Shown here: positions 28,171-35,333 of the stretch, piece after piece | How the letters are laid out: every line of letters starts with the position of its first letter | Position numbering within the stretch: position 1 is the first letter of the stretch | Assembly: GCF_016028255.1 (NCBI RefSeq) | Contig: NZ_CP065707.1 | Span: forward strand, 1,131,001 to 1,195,000 | From: Streptococcus oralis | GTDB taxonomy: Bacteria > Bacillota > Bacilli > Lactobacillales > Streptococcaceae | DNA length: 64,000 nt | Direction: 5' to 3' | Translations under genes and position numbers: made by a program | The notes under the pieces: model-generated | Databases searched by the model: none | Told to the model about the DNA's origin: nothing | Seen by the model: the letters and a program-made list of their open reading frames with translations, nothing else

Positions 28171-28198
28171 TAAGAATCATTCTAAATTGTGATATAAT
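28171..28198 (+). promoter_or_regulatory. mntH promoter with a PerR/Fur-like box
   Basis: The extended -10 TGATATAAT ends at 28198. Overlapping the -35 region, TAAGAAT-C-ATTCTAA (28171-28185) is a 7-1-7 inverted repeat of the PerR/Fur type. A metal- or peroxide-responsive repressor is plausible. The box is seen; its regulator is inferred. Confidence 0.55.
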
Positions 28199-28293
28199 AA
28201 GGAAGAATTGGAAATAGGAAACTATTTTCATGATATTTTCAAAAATCCCATTGAGAAAATAGGTAAAGACAGATTAGAAAGTGTAAAATTCCG

Positions 28294-29628
28294 ATGTCTT
28301 CTTACAAAAAAGTCTCTCTTTCTGAGATCAACCAATCTATTGAAACTCCGAATAACAATCATTTTTGGCAAAATCTAAAAGCATTTTTAGGACCTGGAGC
28401 CCTTGTAGCAGTGGGTTATATGGATCCTGGAAACTGGATTACCAGTGTGGTTGGTGGTGCTTCCTACAAATATAGTCTCTTATTTGTTATTTTGATTTCC
28501 TCCATCATTGCTATGCAGTTACAACAGATGGCTGGAAAGCTCGGTATCGTGACTAGGATGGACCTAGCACAGGCAACAGCTCATCATGCTCCCAAATGGC
28601 TTCGCTATAGTTTATGGGTGATTTTAGAATTGGCTTTAATGGCGACAGACTTAGCTGAGGTTCTAGGCTCAGCGATTGCCTTAAATCTTTTGTTTAAAAT
28701 ACCAATTATGGTCGCTATCCTCTTAACCGTTTTAGATGTATTTCTTTTGTTGTTGTTAATGAAATTTGGTTTCAAAAAAATTGAAGCTATTGTTACAACC
28801 CTTATTTTAACCATATTGGCCATTTTTACCTATCTTGTGGCCTTATCTAATCCAAGTATCCAGGGGATTATTGGTGGTTATTTACCAACTTCAACTTTAT
28901 TTGAAACACCGTTACCAGGCCATGAAAGTCAATTGACCTTGGCTTTAGGGATTGTAGGTGCGACAGTCATGCCCCATAATCTCTATCTCCATTCCTCTCT
29001 ATCCCAAACAAGGAAAATCAATCACAAAGATAAGAAGGATGTTCGAAAAGCCGTGCGTTTTATGACCTGGGATTCAAATATTCAGCTGTCCCTAGCCTTT
29101 ATTGTCAATTCCTTACTGCTCATTTTAGGGGCATCTCTCTTTTTTGGTCATGCATCTGAGATTTCAGCTTTCTCTCAAATGTACAATGCTTTACAGGATT
29201 CGAAGATAGCAGGAGCAATAGCCAGCTCAACCTTGTCAACTTTATTTGCTCTAGCTCTCTTAGCAAGTGGTCAAAATTCTACTATTACAGGTACCTTGAC
29301 AGGACAGATTGTCATGGAAGGTTTCTTGCATCTAAGATTGCCTCAGTGGATTATCCGTATCGGTACACGTATTTTTGCCTTGCTCCCTGTGATTATTGTT
29401 GCCGTTTTGTTTGGACATCAAGAAAAAACCTTGGATCAGTTATTGGTCTATTCACAGGTCTTTCTGTCAATCGCTCTTCCGTTTTCAATTTTCCCCTTGA
29501 TTTATCTAACATCTAAAAAGTCACTGATGGGAGAATTCACCAATGCCAAGTGGAACACCATCCTAGGTTACGCAGTTTCAATCATCTTAACCATTCTCAA
29601 TATCAAGCTTCTTTTTGATATTTTTTAA
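28294..29628 (+). CDS. mntH: Nramp-family divalent metal transporter (MntH-like)
   Basis: A 444-residue proton-coupled metal importer of the Nramp family with 11 expected helices. The metal-site motifs are present: DPGNWITSVVGG in TM1 (Asp and Asn ligands) and MPHNLYLHSS in TM6 (the Met-Pro-His core). Manganese is the usual physiological substrate in streptococci, where it supports oxidative-stress defence. The ribosome site is weak (AGAAAGTG about 14 bases before the ATG). The Fur/PerR-like repeat in the promoter fits metal or peroxide control. It stands alone, next to the left end of the integrated element. Confidence 0.92.
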   Translation: MSSYKKVSLSEINQSIETPNNNHFWQNLKAFLGPGALVAVGYMDPGNWITSVVGGASYKYSLLFVILISSIIAMQLQQMAGKLGIVTRMDLAQATAHHAPKWLRYSLWVILELALMATDLAEVLGSAIALNLLFKIPIMVAILLTVLDVFLLLLLMKFGFKKIEAIVTTLILTILAIFTYLVALSNPSIQGIIGGYLPTSTLFETPLPGHESQLTLALGIVGATVMPHNLYLHSSLSQTRKINHKDKKDVRKAVRFMTWDSNIQLSLAFIVNSLLLILGASLFFGHASEISAFSQMYNALQDSKIAGAIASSTLSTLFALALLASGQNSTITGTLTGQIVMEGFLHLRLPQWIIRIGTRIFALLPVIIVAVLFGHQEKTLDQLLVYSQVFLSIALPFSIFPLIYLTSKKSLMGEFTNAKWNTILGYAVSIILTILNIKLLFDIF

Positions 29629-29710
29629 ACTTGTTCAAATTAGTTCTCGGCACTAGCTTGAAGCTTGATATTGAGATAATAGTAGTGGTTGGTTCATAAA
29701 AACAAGTGCA

Positions 29711-29739
29711 AAAAAAGAACAGTTGAAACTGTTCTTTTT
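29711..29739. terminator. Original rpmE2 terminator, now cut off from its gene
   Basis: AAAAAGAACAGT-TGAA-ACTGTTCTTTTT lies right outside the left attachment site. In an uninterrupted chromosome it would follow the minus-strand rpmE2 stop codon after a few bases; the element now lies between. It can also end mntH transcripts. Confidence 0.8.
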
Positions 29740-29743
29740 CTTG

Positions 29744-29762
29744 TTATTTGAGACCGTATTTT
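29744..29762. repeat. Left attachment site (attL core)
   Basis: TTATTTGAGACCGTATTTT, identical to the site at 37359-37377. Confidence 0.92.
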
Positions 29763-29858
29763 ACAAAGATATACTCTATAGTGTTTAAATCCTTATTAAA
29801 TCAACGTTTCTAAAAGGGATATAGCTGTAAAATATTATATATATACCGTATTGTTAAA

Positions 29859-29887
29859 CCAAGACGGTACCAAAAAGGTACCAAAAA
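29859..29887 (+). repeat. Left arm-type integrase sites
   Basis: CCAAGACGGTACCAAAAA followed directly by a second GGTACCAAAAA. The same 18-mer recurs as a direct repeat at 37259-37276. The position inside the end and the tandem pair fit arm-binding sites of a Tn916-type integrase. Confidence 0.75.
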
Positions 29888-29889
29888 TT

Positions 29890-29918
29890 AAGGTTTCGGA
29901 GCTTATAAAATAAAGAAA
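29890..29918 (+). repeat. 29-bp repeat, left copy (inverted relative to 36046-36074)
   Basis: AAGGTTTCGGAGCTTATAAA plus nine more bases is perfectly repeated, inverted, just before the integrase gene. A shorter copy forms the promoter of the excisionase gene. Confidence 0.85.
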
Positions 29919-29922
29919 GATG

Positions 29923-29947
29923 TCTCAGGTGTTTGAGATTTTTTTTT
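29923..29947 (+). terminator. Terminator-like hairpin near the left end of the element
   Basis: TCTCA-GGTGTT-TGAGA followed by nine T residues. It points into the element and would end a short plus-strand transcript starting in the left end. Confidence 0.75.
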
Positions 29948-30170
29948 GGCAAGAAAAAACTCTTGAATATAATCCAAGAGTGAAACAAATAGGACCAGTG
30001 GTGGCACGGGTTCTTTACAGCCTAAAGCTGAAGGCAGTACCTCACCTGTACTTGAAACAAGTACCTTTGAGCAAACTGTTACCAGTCACCCGACAAACAT
30101 CCTATCCTTAGTTATAGTTTAGGATAAATAAGAGAGAATGTCAATAATAATTTTTATTAACTTATATAAT
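29948..30170. other. Left-end stretch without a clear gene
   Basis: A 63-codon plus-strand frame (29920-30111) starts inside the terminator hairpin, has no ribosome site and is not convincing. GTACTTG-AAA-CAAGTAC near 30049-30065 is a hairpin. Nothing else is recognised. Confidence 0.5.
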
Positions 30171-30275
30171 TTATCTTAAAAATCGCCGTAGCGCTTTAGT
30201 TGACTGACGTACTGAGCGATCAAGAAAGCGTAATGCAGAAAATGCAAGCATCCAACCAAATAGTGTTTTTCTCAT
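30171..30275 (-). CDS. 34-residue cationic small protein
   Basis: An ORF too short for most gene finders but preceded by an almost perfect ribosome site (GAGGAGGT, eight bases before the ATG at 30275). It starts MRKTLFGWMLAFSALRFLDR and ends in an Arg/Lys-rich tail, so it has a short hydrophobic stretch followed by a basic amphipathic segment. It lies 34 bp after the stop of the preceding minus-strand gene, so it is likely the last gene of the element's main operon. The function is unknown; the shape would suit a small membrane-associated peptide. Confidence 0.6.
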   Translation of the reverse strand: MRKTLFGWMLAFSALRFLDRSVRQSTKALRRFLR

Positions 30276-30309
30276 AGCGTTACCTCCTCACTAAATAGTA
30301 TACCACAGC

Positions 30310-30768
30310 TTATTTTTTAGCTGCGATTCCCTCGACGGTCTTCTTTTTGAAAAAATCGATTTTTTCAATCGGAGTCATATTGCGATATGTTTTGATAAAA
30401 TCACGATAAATCAGATACTTTTTATCAGGATCAAGTAAGTCATTAAAGAGTTTAATGACTCCAGTTTTAAAGCTATCAATATCCTCAATAACAAGAAGAA
30501 TATAAGGTGATTTTTGTATTAGATGGATGTTATAGTTATCCTTGAGGCGAATTTCTAAAACATTGATGGCCAGGGGATTTGACCAAAACGATTCTCCTTG
30601 TTCATCTGAAGTAAAATAAGGCTCAATAATGCTGAGTGGATAGGCTGATGTTAGATAGTTACCAGTGATTTCTTTGAAAACTGACTGTAGGAAACCCAGT
30701 AATATTTTTCCGGAAAATGTACCAGGTTGTTTAATTTTGTGTACTAAAGGTTTGTTAATATTGTTCAT
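30310..30768 (-). CDS. Conserved hypothetical protein of the mobile element
   Basis: A 152-residue soluble protein with mixed helix and strand (EIRLKDNYNIHLIQKSPYIL in the middle, YRNMTPIEKIDFFKKKTVEG at the end). No motif or fold is recognised and there is no signal peptide or membrane segment. The ATG at 30768 follows AAGGAG by six bases; an in-frame ATG at 30786 lacks such a site. It is downstream of the relaxase gene and separated from it by a large inverted structure. It could be a cargo or maintenance gene; the sequence gives no further hint. Confidence 0.6.
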   Translation of the reverse strand: MNNINKPLVHKIKQPGTFSGKILLGFLQSVFKEITGNYLTSAYPLSIIEPYFTSDEQGESFWSNPLAINVLEIRLKDNYNIHLIQKSPYILLVIEDIDSFKTGVIKLFNDLLDPDKKYLIYRDFIKTYRNMTPIEKIDFFKKKTVEGIAAKK

Positions 30769-30798
30769 CTTTTTCTCCTTGTTCATTTATTCCATGGT

Positions 30799-30913
30799 TC
30801 TCTTGACAACAAGTAACCTAGTCTTTTTTAGCCTTTGGCAATCGGTCGTCAGCTTTTCAGCCTGACGACTCGACTGTCTTTAGTCTAAAGTCGACTAGCT
30901 TGTTATCAAGAGA
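30799..30913. repeat. Large nested inverted repeat between mob and the hypothetical gene
   Basis: TCTCTTGACAACAAG (30799-30813) pairs with CTTGTTATCAAGAGA (30899-30913). Inside are GTCGTCAG-loop-CTGACGAC (30845-30869) and CTTTAG/CTAAAG within CGA/TCG. The whole gap would form a three-stem cruciform in single-stranded DNA or RNA. Confidence 0.82.
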
Positions 30914-30932
30914 CTTTCACGGCATAAAGTGC

Positions 30933-32132
30933 TTAAAATATATTTTTTTCAATCATGTTTTTAAAACTTCGAGCGACTGACATAATGGTTATTCTTGGTG
31001 GACGTATTTGATTTATGACATGTAGCATTTTGCTAAATTCTTTAGGGTGCATGTAATTTCTTGCTGTTTTGCGCCAAAGCGCAAGTTTTTTATTTACGGC
31101 ATTTAATTGCTCACTTAATCGTTTCATATTTTCATTGAGTTTTTTATTTGCGTGTTCTAGTTTATCGACTTCTGATTTTAGCGTACGATTTTCAGATAAT
31201 ATATGATCACTCTTCATCAGTTCTTTAGCTAAGTTATTCTGTTTAGAAAGTGATTGCTGTAATTGCTGTTCAAGGTTGCTGTTCTCATGACTTAGCCTAT
31301 TATTATCCAGGGCATGTTGAGATGCTGTATTAAAGAGTCTGTCATACGTCGCCTTATCCATTTTTAGCTTACCGTCAAATGTACGTCTGACTAATTTTTC
31401 TTTTTTCATTTCTTCAAGCTGTAGAGGTTGAATAGACTCCAAAACAGCGATATCATCTAGTAAAGCATCTTTCTCTTTTTCTAGTTGCTTTAGTTTTTCG
31501 GTTTTATCAACTATCTTTTTATCAGTATCATCCAGTAAGCGTTGCTTTTCTTTAAATTCTGCTGTTTCAAGGTGTTTCTTCTTGCTATCAGACTCCCCAC
31601 GTTGCAAATTATAGCCATGTTCATTCAGGTATTTAGGAAATGCCTCCTGGATCTCTTTCAGTTGGTCACGGCTACCAAATAATGACTTAGAGCTTAACTT
31701 GCCATTTTGCATAGGTACAAGTCCTAAATGCATATGTGGCGTACTCTCGTCAAGATGTACCATAGCATAAGCGATATTACTATTACCGTATCTTTCAGCA
31801 AAGAAATTTTTTGCTGTTTCAAAAAAGTCCTTAATCTGATCCGAACTCATATTTTCAAAAAATGCCTTATCTGATGTAATAATCCATTCATTACACAAAA
31901 CAGCATCTTTACGTAGAGCACGTTTGGAAATTTTATTATCGTTGATGTATTGTTTAATCTGCCTATCGTAAGGGATAGAGCGATCACGGTCGGTTAATTC
32001 ATAATTTAGGTGAGTCTTTTCTGGGTCAATATCCTTGTTCGAGTGATTTTCAAAAATTCGTTCATTGTGACGATAGGCACCACCAAGATTTCCAGATTTC
32101 ATTTTTTGCATCCTAGCTACTGCATAACTCAT
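30933..32132 (-). CDS. MobV-family relaxase (Mob/Pre)
   Basis: A 399-residue relaxase that nicks one strand at oriT and leads it into a recipient through another element's conjugation pore. The N-terminal domain matches MobM of plasmid pMV158 closely: the candidate nucleophile H22 in GGAYRHNERIFEN and the metal site HLDESTPHMHLGLVP with H126, E129, H133 and H135. The C-terminal half (about 190-360) is coiled coil, as in other MobV proteins, which use it for dimerisation and membrane contact. The ATG lies downstream of a matching oriT and a hairpin-rich gap. The residue roles come from published MobM work; the match is seen here. Confidence 0.93.
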   Translation of the reverse strand: MSYAVARMQKMKSGNLGGAYRHNERIFENHSNKDIDPEKTHLNYELTDRDRSIPYDRQIKQYINDNKISKRALRKDAVLCNEWIITSDKAFFENMSSDQIKDFFETAKNFFAERYGNSNIAYAMVHLDESTPHMHLGLVPMQNGKLSSKSLFGSRDQLKEIQEAFPKYLNEHGYNLQRGESDSKKKHLETAEFKEKQRLLDDTDKKIVDKTEKLKQLEKEKDALLDDIAVLESIQPLQLEEMKKEKLVRRTFDGKLKMDKATYDRLFNTASQHALDNNRLSHENSNLEQQLQQSLSKQNNLAKELMKSDHILSENRTLKSEVDKLEHANKKLNENMKRLSEQLNAVNKKLALWRKTARNYMHPKEFSKMLHVINQIRPPRITIMSVARSFKNMIEKNIF

Positions 32133-32147
32133 AGTTTGTTCTCCTTT

Positions 32148-32462
32148 CTCGGCTCAAAGGGTCGCCGAGCTGGTGGCGGAAGATTGCCACCAGGACTAAG
32201 TGCCCCATAGGGTAGTTTCTTTCCTGAAGGATCGGCACGACTTCCATGTAAAGTGTAACGCACTACACTTTACTCCGTAAATGTGCGTTCTCCGAAGGGT
32301 CTTGCAGACGGCACATCGCTCCGAATACAGGAGCGACATCGAACCACCTCTCGAGCCACAAGAGGAGTTTCGATTATACTCGCCGAAGCGAGTAGGGCAC
32401 TCTATCAGTGCCCCAGGGTCGGACGCTTCGCATTGTCCGACAAATGCCGTCAGAAGACGGCA
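32148..32462. repeat. Array of twelve consecutive hairpins including oriT
   Basis: Twelve inverted repeats follow one another with almost no gaps: 32148-32169, 32170-32193, 32195-32216, 32222-32231, 32248-32273 (oriT), 32281-32316, 32316-32336, 32338-32374, 32377-32394, 32395-32413, 32418-32441 and 32445-32462. Most stems are perfect 7-8-bp pairs with 4-10-base loops, e.g. TACTCGC-CGAA-GCGAGTA and TGCCGTC-AGAA-GACGGCA. Stem sequences differ, so structure rather than sequence is repeated. The last hairpin overlaps the 3' end of the next gene. Confidence 0.88.
32241..32277 (-). other. Origin of transfer (oriT), MobV/pMV158 type
   Basis: GTAAAGTGTA and TACACTTTAC (32248-32273) form a perfect 10-bp inverted repeat around six bases. 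The minus strand reads AGTGTAGTGCG-TTACACTTTA followed by CATGGAAG, closely matching the remembered pMV158 nick region (TAGTGTG/TTATACTTTA then CTTGGAAG). The expected nick is between G at 32259 and T at 32258 on the minus strand. Confidence 0.85.
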
Positions 32463-32851
32463 AAGGCTAAAGCTACAAGGAAAGCTATAGATACAGTAGT
32501 GAGTGCAATCATTAAGTAAAATCGATGTTGTTCCAATCGTTCAGCATAATCTGCCCAAGCTTTTAAATTTTGTTGCTCACTCTTCCTATAGCCTTTCAAT
32601 AGTTGCAAATCTTGTTCTAGTTGTTTGCCTTGTTCTTTAGCCTCCTCTAATTCTTTCTCAAGTTTAATCACATCATTTTCAAAATGATAATCTTCAAGTA
32701 TTCTAATGCCTATTAAATCAAGGTTTTCAACCTTTTGGTTGTCTAGGTATAAATGACCTTTCAACCTCTCTTTATATTTTGGAGATCGTATCCGTTTATA
32801 GATGGATTGACTACTAACTCCCAGGCTATCAGCGTAGTCTTTTATTCTCAT
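32450..32851 (-). CDS. HTH, coiled-coil and membrane-tail protein of the mobile element
   Basis: A 133-residue protein in three parts: an N-terminal MerR-like helix-turn-helix (MRIKDYADSLGVSSQSIYKR, about residues 1-45), a highly charged coiled coil (about 60-105, with EKELEEAKEQGKQLEQDLQ), and a single C-terminal membrane helix (YLMIALTTVSIAFLVALAFAV, 112-132). The plan recalls single-protein plasmid partition factors such as pSK1 Par (DUF536-like), but with a membrane tail. It sits between the replication initiator and the hairpin array that contains oriT, so it may tether element DNA to the membrane. GAGG lies seven bases before the ATG. Role inferred only. Confidence 0.68.
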   Translation of the reverse strand: MRIKDYADSLGVSSQSIYKRIRSPKYKERLKGHLYLDNQKVENLDLIGIRILEDYHFENDVIKLEKELEEAKEQGKQLEQDLQLLKGYRKSEQQNLKAWADYAERLEQHRFYLMIALTTVSIAFLVALAFAVF

Positions 32852-32886
32852 TTTAGGCCTCGTAACTCCTTGTTAATACTGGATTT

Positions 32887-33762
32887 TCAACCAAATGGTT
32901 GAAAGCTATTTTTTGTTTCTCTTCCCCCATAATAAGCAAGCTGTTTTTCTAATATTGGTCGTTCATGTTTTAATAAATCTTTCATCAATTTCAGATAGTC
33001 AATATCAGATGTTTTATAGATCTGTAAAAGTTTCTTGTATTTTGTACGTGTGTTTTTACTGACTTTGTTCCAGATTCCTTTATCACGAGTAAGGGCAAGT
33101 AAGTAAAGTTGAGCCTCTATGCCTAAACCTTCAAAGTTAAACGGTTTAAAGATAACAGAGTCAATGACTTCAAATATTTCTTCAACCGAGCGACTGCGGA
33201 GCTGAAATTCTAAGCGCCACCAATGCTGGAACTGCTGGGCAAATTTCTTGTCTTCATCAGAGCCATTTTCTAATTGTTCAACTTTTTTGTTATAGAGTCT
33301 GATTTGCTTTTCTGACCTGGAGGCGCCTAGATATTTAGTTTCTAGTTTTCCATTCTGGTCTCTCCATTCTTTGGTAGCAGTAGGGCGGCCTTTCTTTTCA
33401 AGAATAAACTCACTACAATCAACTTCAAATATATCAAAAGCTAAATCGACTCGAGAGATTGCAATATCTTCAAGATATGGTATAATTGTATCTAAGATAT
33501 TAATATCAATCTGTCGGAGTTTATTGGGGTTAAACTCTATCCTGAAAGGGCGAGCATTAAAGGCTTGTCCTTTTAATTTGTCGTAGTCTAGGAGGAGTCT
33601 AACGTGACTTCCGTCCCGAGTGATTGCTCTAAACATATCAGTCATTGCAGTCTGGACGATAATGGCTGTATGACTTTCTATCAAACTTTTGAGATCAAGG
33701 AGTTTGATAGGTTTGATATAAGCTGTAATAGTGATGTTGTCCAAGCTAACTTTTAATTCCAA
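32887..33762 (-). CDS. Rolling-circle replication initiator (Rep_trans-like)
   Basis: A 291-residue protein of the replication initiation factor family used by rolling-circle plasmids and integrative elements. Recognisable parts are RVDLAFDIFEVDCSEFILE and the family hallmark YLGASRSEKQIRLYNKK, followed by WWRLEFQLRSR. The likely nicking tyrosine is in KYLGASRS or RLYNKK. It begins at a TTG codon: AAAGGAGG is placed five bases upstream of it and no ATG fits. Replication of the excised circle would stabilise the element after excision. It is flanked by hairpin arrays on the upstream side and by the HTH-membrane gene downstream. Confidence 0.85.
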   Translation of the reverse strand: MELKVSLDNITITAYIKPIKLLDLKSLIESHTAIIVQTAMTDMFRAITRDGSHVRLLLDYDKLKGQAFNARPFRIEFNPNKLRQIDINILDTIIPYLEDIAISRVDLAFDIFEVDCSEFILEKKGRPTATKEWRDQNGKLETKYLGASRSEKQIRLYNKKVEQLENGSDEDKKFAQQFQHWWRLEFQLRSRSVEEIFEVIDSVIFKPFNFEGLGIEAQLYLLALTRDKGIWNKVSKNTRTKYKKLLQIYKTSDIDYLKLMKDLLKHERPILEKQLAYYGGRETKNSFQPFG

Positions 33763-33780
33763 ATCAACCTCCTTTCTTGT

Positions 33781-33996
33781 AGAGGTCGCCTATCGGCGCC
33801 TCTTTTTTGTCTGCGCAAAGACCTCCGTAAAATGACATTCTTGGGGGAGCAACCCCAAGCCGACTTCGTCGGACCATTTTCATTTTGCTACGGTCAAACT
33901 TGCCAAAAAATGGGTGCAGTAAAATCCCACGAAATGGGAACATAGCGGGCTGTTAGAGGAGCCCGCGTTATAAATTTTGAGGAAGCTCAAAAATTT
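33781..33996. repeat. Second hairpin array, upstream of the Rep gene
   Basis: Seven inverted repeats in 216 bp: 33781-33803 (AGAGG/CCTCT with CGCC/GGCG, then T6), 33809-33822, 33840-33859 (CTTGGGG/CCCCAAG), 33860-33872 (CCGAC-TTC-GTCGG), 33925-33939, 33945-33966 (GCGGGCT/AGCCCGC) and 33972-33996 (AAATTTTGAG/CTCAAAAATTT). No ORF fits. A replication origin is plausible because Rep is next to it. Confidence 0.85.
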
Positions 33997-34054
33997 AGTC
34001 TCAAAATCTCATTTTCAAAATATTTTCATAGCTGTTTTCATAACTGTTTTAGGA

Positions 34055-34696
34055 CTAGAAATTTTGTAAATCTGAAACAGATTTTTGAAAAAGGTCAACT
34101 CTTTCAATCAAAAATATTTCTAGTATTTTTTCGATGATATCTTCAGGGGGAATCTGCTTGTTTTTCTTGTATTTAAAGAATCGGTCCTTAGCTTTTTTCA
34201 TTTCTCCTAAATCATCAGACACATCAGCAAATAGCAACTTATGTAATTCAAACCAAGGTAGTTCAGATTGTTTACGGACAACCTCGAAGTTTCTCCAAAA
34301 ACGTCTACCCTCATCTAGCTTTTCAAATTTTCTAAATAAATTCTCTCGTTCTGCTTTACGGTATTCTTTTGGCAAGAGTGTCCCAACATATTCTGGAGTC
34401 ATGTTCGAATAGATGGCTTCTTTTGTTACAACAATGGGGAGTTTTAAGGAACTATCAACGTCTTTCAAAATCTTTCTAACAAATTGACTAAGTGTAATTT
34501 GTGTATTTAATTTATACTTCAACATCTTAGTACTTAACAGTTCAAATATATCAGTTGACCTAAAAAGCCATTCCATCAGCGTTTTAGTATCTATATCTTT
34601 ACTTGAGAATACTTGATATTCAAGCTGATAGCTATCCAATCGTGACTGGATGGCCTGATTAAGTGCTGTATCTTTTCCAAAGTAAACCTTTATCAT
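34055..34696 (-). CDS. Spx/ArsC-like protein without the CxxC motif
   Basis: A 213-residue protein. The first 120 residues follow the Spx family: an opening beta-alpha unit MIKVYFGKDTALNQAIQSRL, then LKLPIVVTKEAIYSNMTPEY and LLPKEYRKAE, which line up with the Spx LRRPIIMDEKRLxVGYNEDEIRxFLP region. The N-terminal CxxC redox switch is absent (there is no cysteine at all). The last 90 residues are a helical extension with basic patches (KKAKDRFFKYKKNKQIPPED). Spx proteins bind the RNA polymerase alpha subunit, so this could be an element-encoded transcription modulator. GAGGTG precedes the ATG. Confidence 0.62.
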   Translation of the reverse strand: MIKVYFGKDTALNQAIQSRLDSYQLEYQVFSSKDIDTKTLMEWLFRSTDIFELLSTKMLKYKLNTQITLSQFVRKILKDVDSSLKLPIVVTKEAIYSNMTPEYVGTLLPKEYRKAERENLFRKFEKLDEGRRFWRNFEVVRKQSELPWFELHKLLFADVSDDLGEMKKAKDRFFKYKKNKQIPPEDIIEKILEIFLIERVDLFQKSVSDLQNF

Positions 34697-34698
34697 AT

Positions 34699-35040
34699 TT
34701 ACACCTCGTTAATATAAGTCATGTATGGTAAGTTATGGTTATAATAGCTTGTATTCCATTGCCGTTCACGTTCAATTAAGTTGACAGATTCCAAGCGTTG
34801 TAAAACGGCTACCATAGTCGTTCTAGCGCAAGAAAATTTTTTGGCTAGATCCTCAATTCTATATGCTAGGTAAATATTTCCTTCATCATCTACCCAACCT
34901 TTCTCTATTGCCTCTTCTTGTTTGTTTCTTAGCACAGAATAGACAATAACATCAAGGGGTATCAAATCCTTATAGAAATCGTCTTGAAATAATACTTTAG
35001 GTATTAAGTAATAATCATCACAGTAATCCATATTTCTCAT
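34699..35040 (-). CDS. RepA N-terminal-like (RepA_N) protein
   Basis: A 113-residue protein resembling the N-terminal winged-helix domain of RepA_N plasmid initiators: YYLIPKVLFQDDFYKDLIPL, VDDEGNIYLAYRIEDLAKKF and CARTTMVAVLQRLESVNLIER. Full RepA_N proteins have a further 150-250 residues, so this is a domain-sized version and probably a DNA-binding regulator rather than a complete initiator. Its ATG overlaps the stop of the excisionase-like gene (ATGA) and its stop lies 2 bp before the Spx-like start. These tight junctions show one polycistronic unit. Confidence 0.68.
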   Translation of the reverse strand: MRNMDYCDDYYLIPKVLFQDDFYKDLIPLDVIVYSVLRNKQEEAIEKGWVDDEGNIYLAYRIEDLAKKFSCARTTMVAVLQRLESVNLIERERQWNTSYYNHNLPYMTYINEV

Positions 35041-35315
35041 CTTTCATATTGTTGTAGCCATTGAGCGACTTTGTGTTTATCGTACAGGGTCACTCCATCA
35101 ATGACCATGTGAGGCATGCCTTCACGTTGCCATTTGATAACGGTAGTAGTTGATACATCAAGCCATCGACATAGACCTGACATTCGTAGCATAGGCTTAT
35201 ATAGTTCCTGATCTTCAAAAGCTTTTTCGATAGCTTTCTGAAGCATGGTATCGTAGCGAGCAAGCAACTTCTTTTCGGTTGCTTTTGGGAGGTGGATGGT
35301 AAAATTTTCTGTCAT
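35037..35315 (-). CDS. Excisionase-like helix-turn-helix protein
   Basis: A 92-residue basic protein whose C-terminal half is a MerR/excisionase-type winged helix (LRMSGLCRWLDVSTTTVIKW followed by REGMPHMVIDGVTLYDKHKV, the wing, and AQWLQQYER). Small proteins of this kind bend DNA at element ends and steer the integrase towards excision. It is the first gene of the leftward operon and is read from a promoter overlapped by repressor operators, so it would be induced when the repressor is inactivated. GAAAGGGG precedes the ATG. Confidence 0.78.
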   Translation of the reverse strand: MTENFTIHLPKATEKKLLARYDTMLQKAIEKAFEDQELYKPMLRMSGLCRWLDVSTTTVIKWQREGMPHMVIDGVTLYDKHKVAQWLQQYER

Positions 35316-35333
35316 ATTCTGACCCCTTTCTTA

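Noticed and set aside
29920..30111. 63-codon plus-strand ORF at the left end of the element
   Set aside because: It begins inside a terminator hairpin without a ribosome site and has no recognisable features.
32281..32519. Two plus-strand ORFs across the oriT region
   Set aside because: They run through the hairpin array, have no ribosome site and overlap the minus-strand HTH gene.
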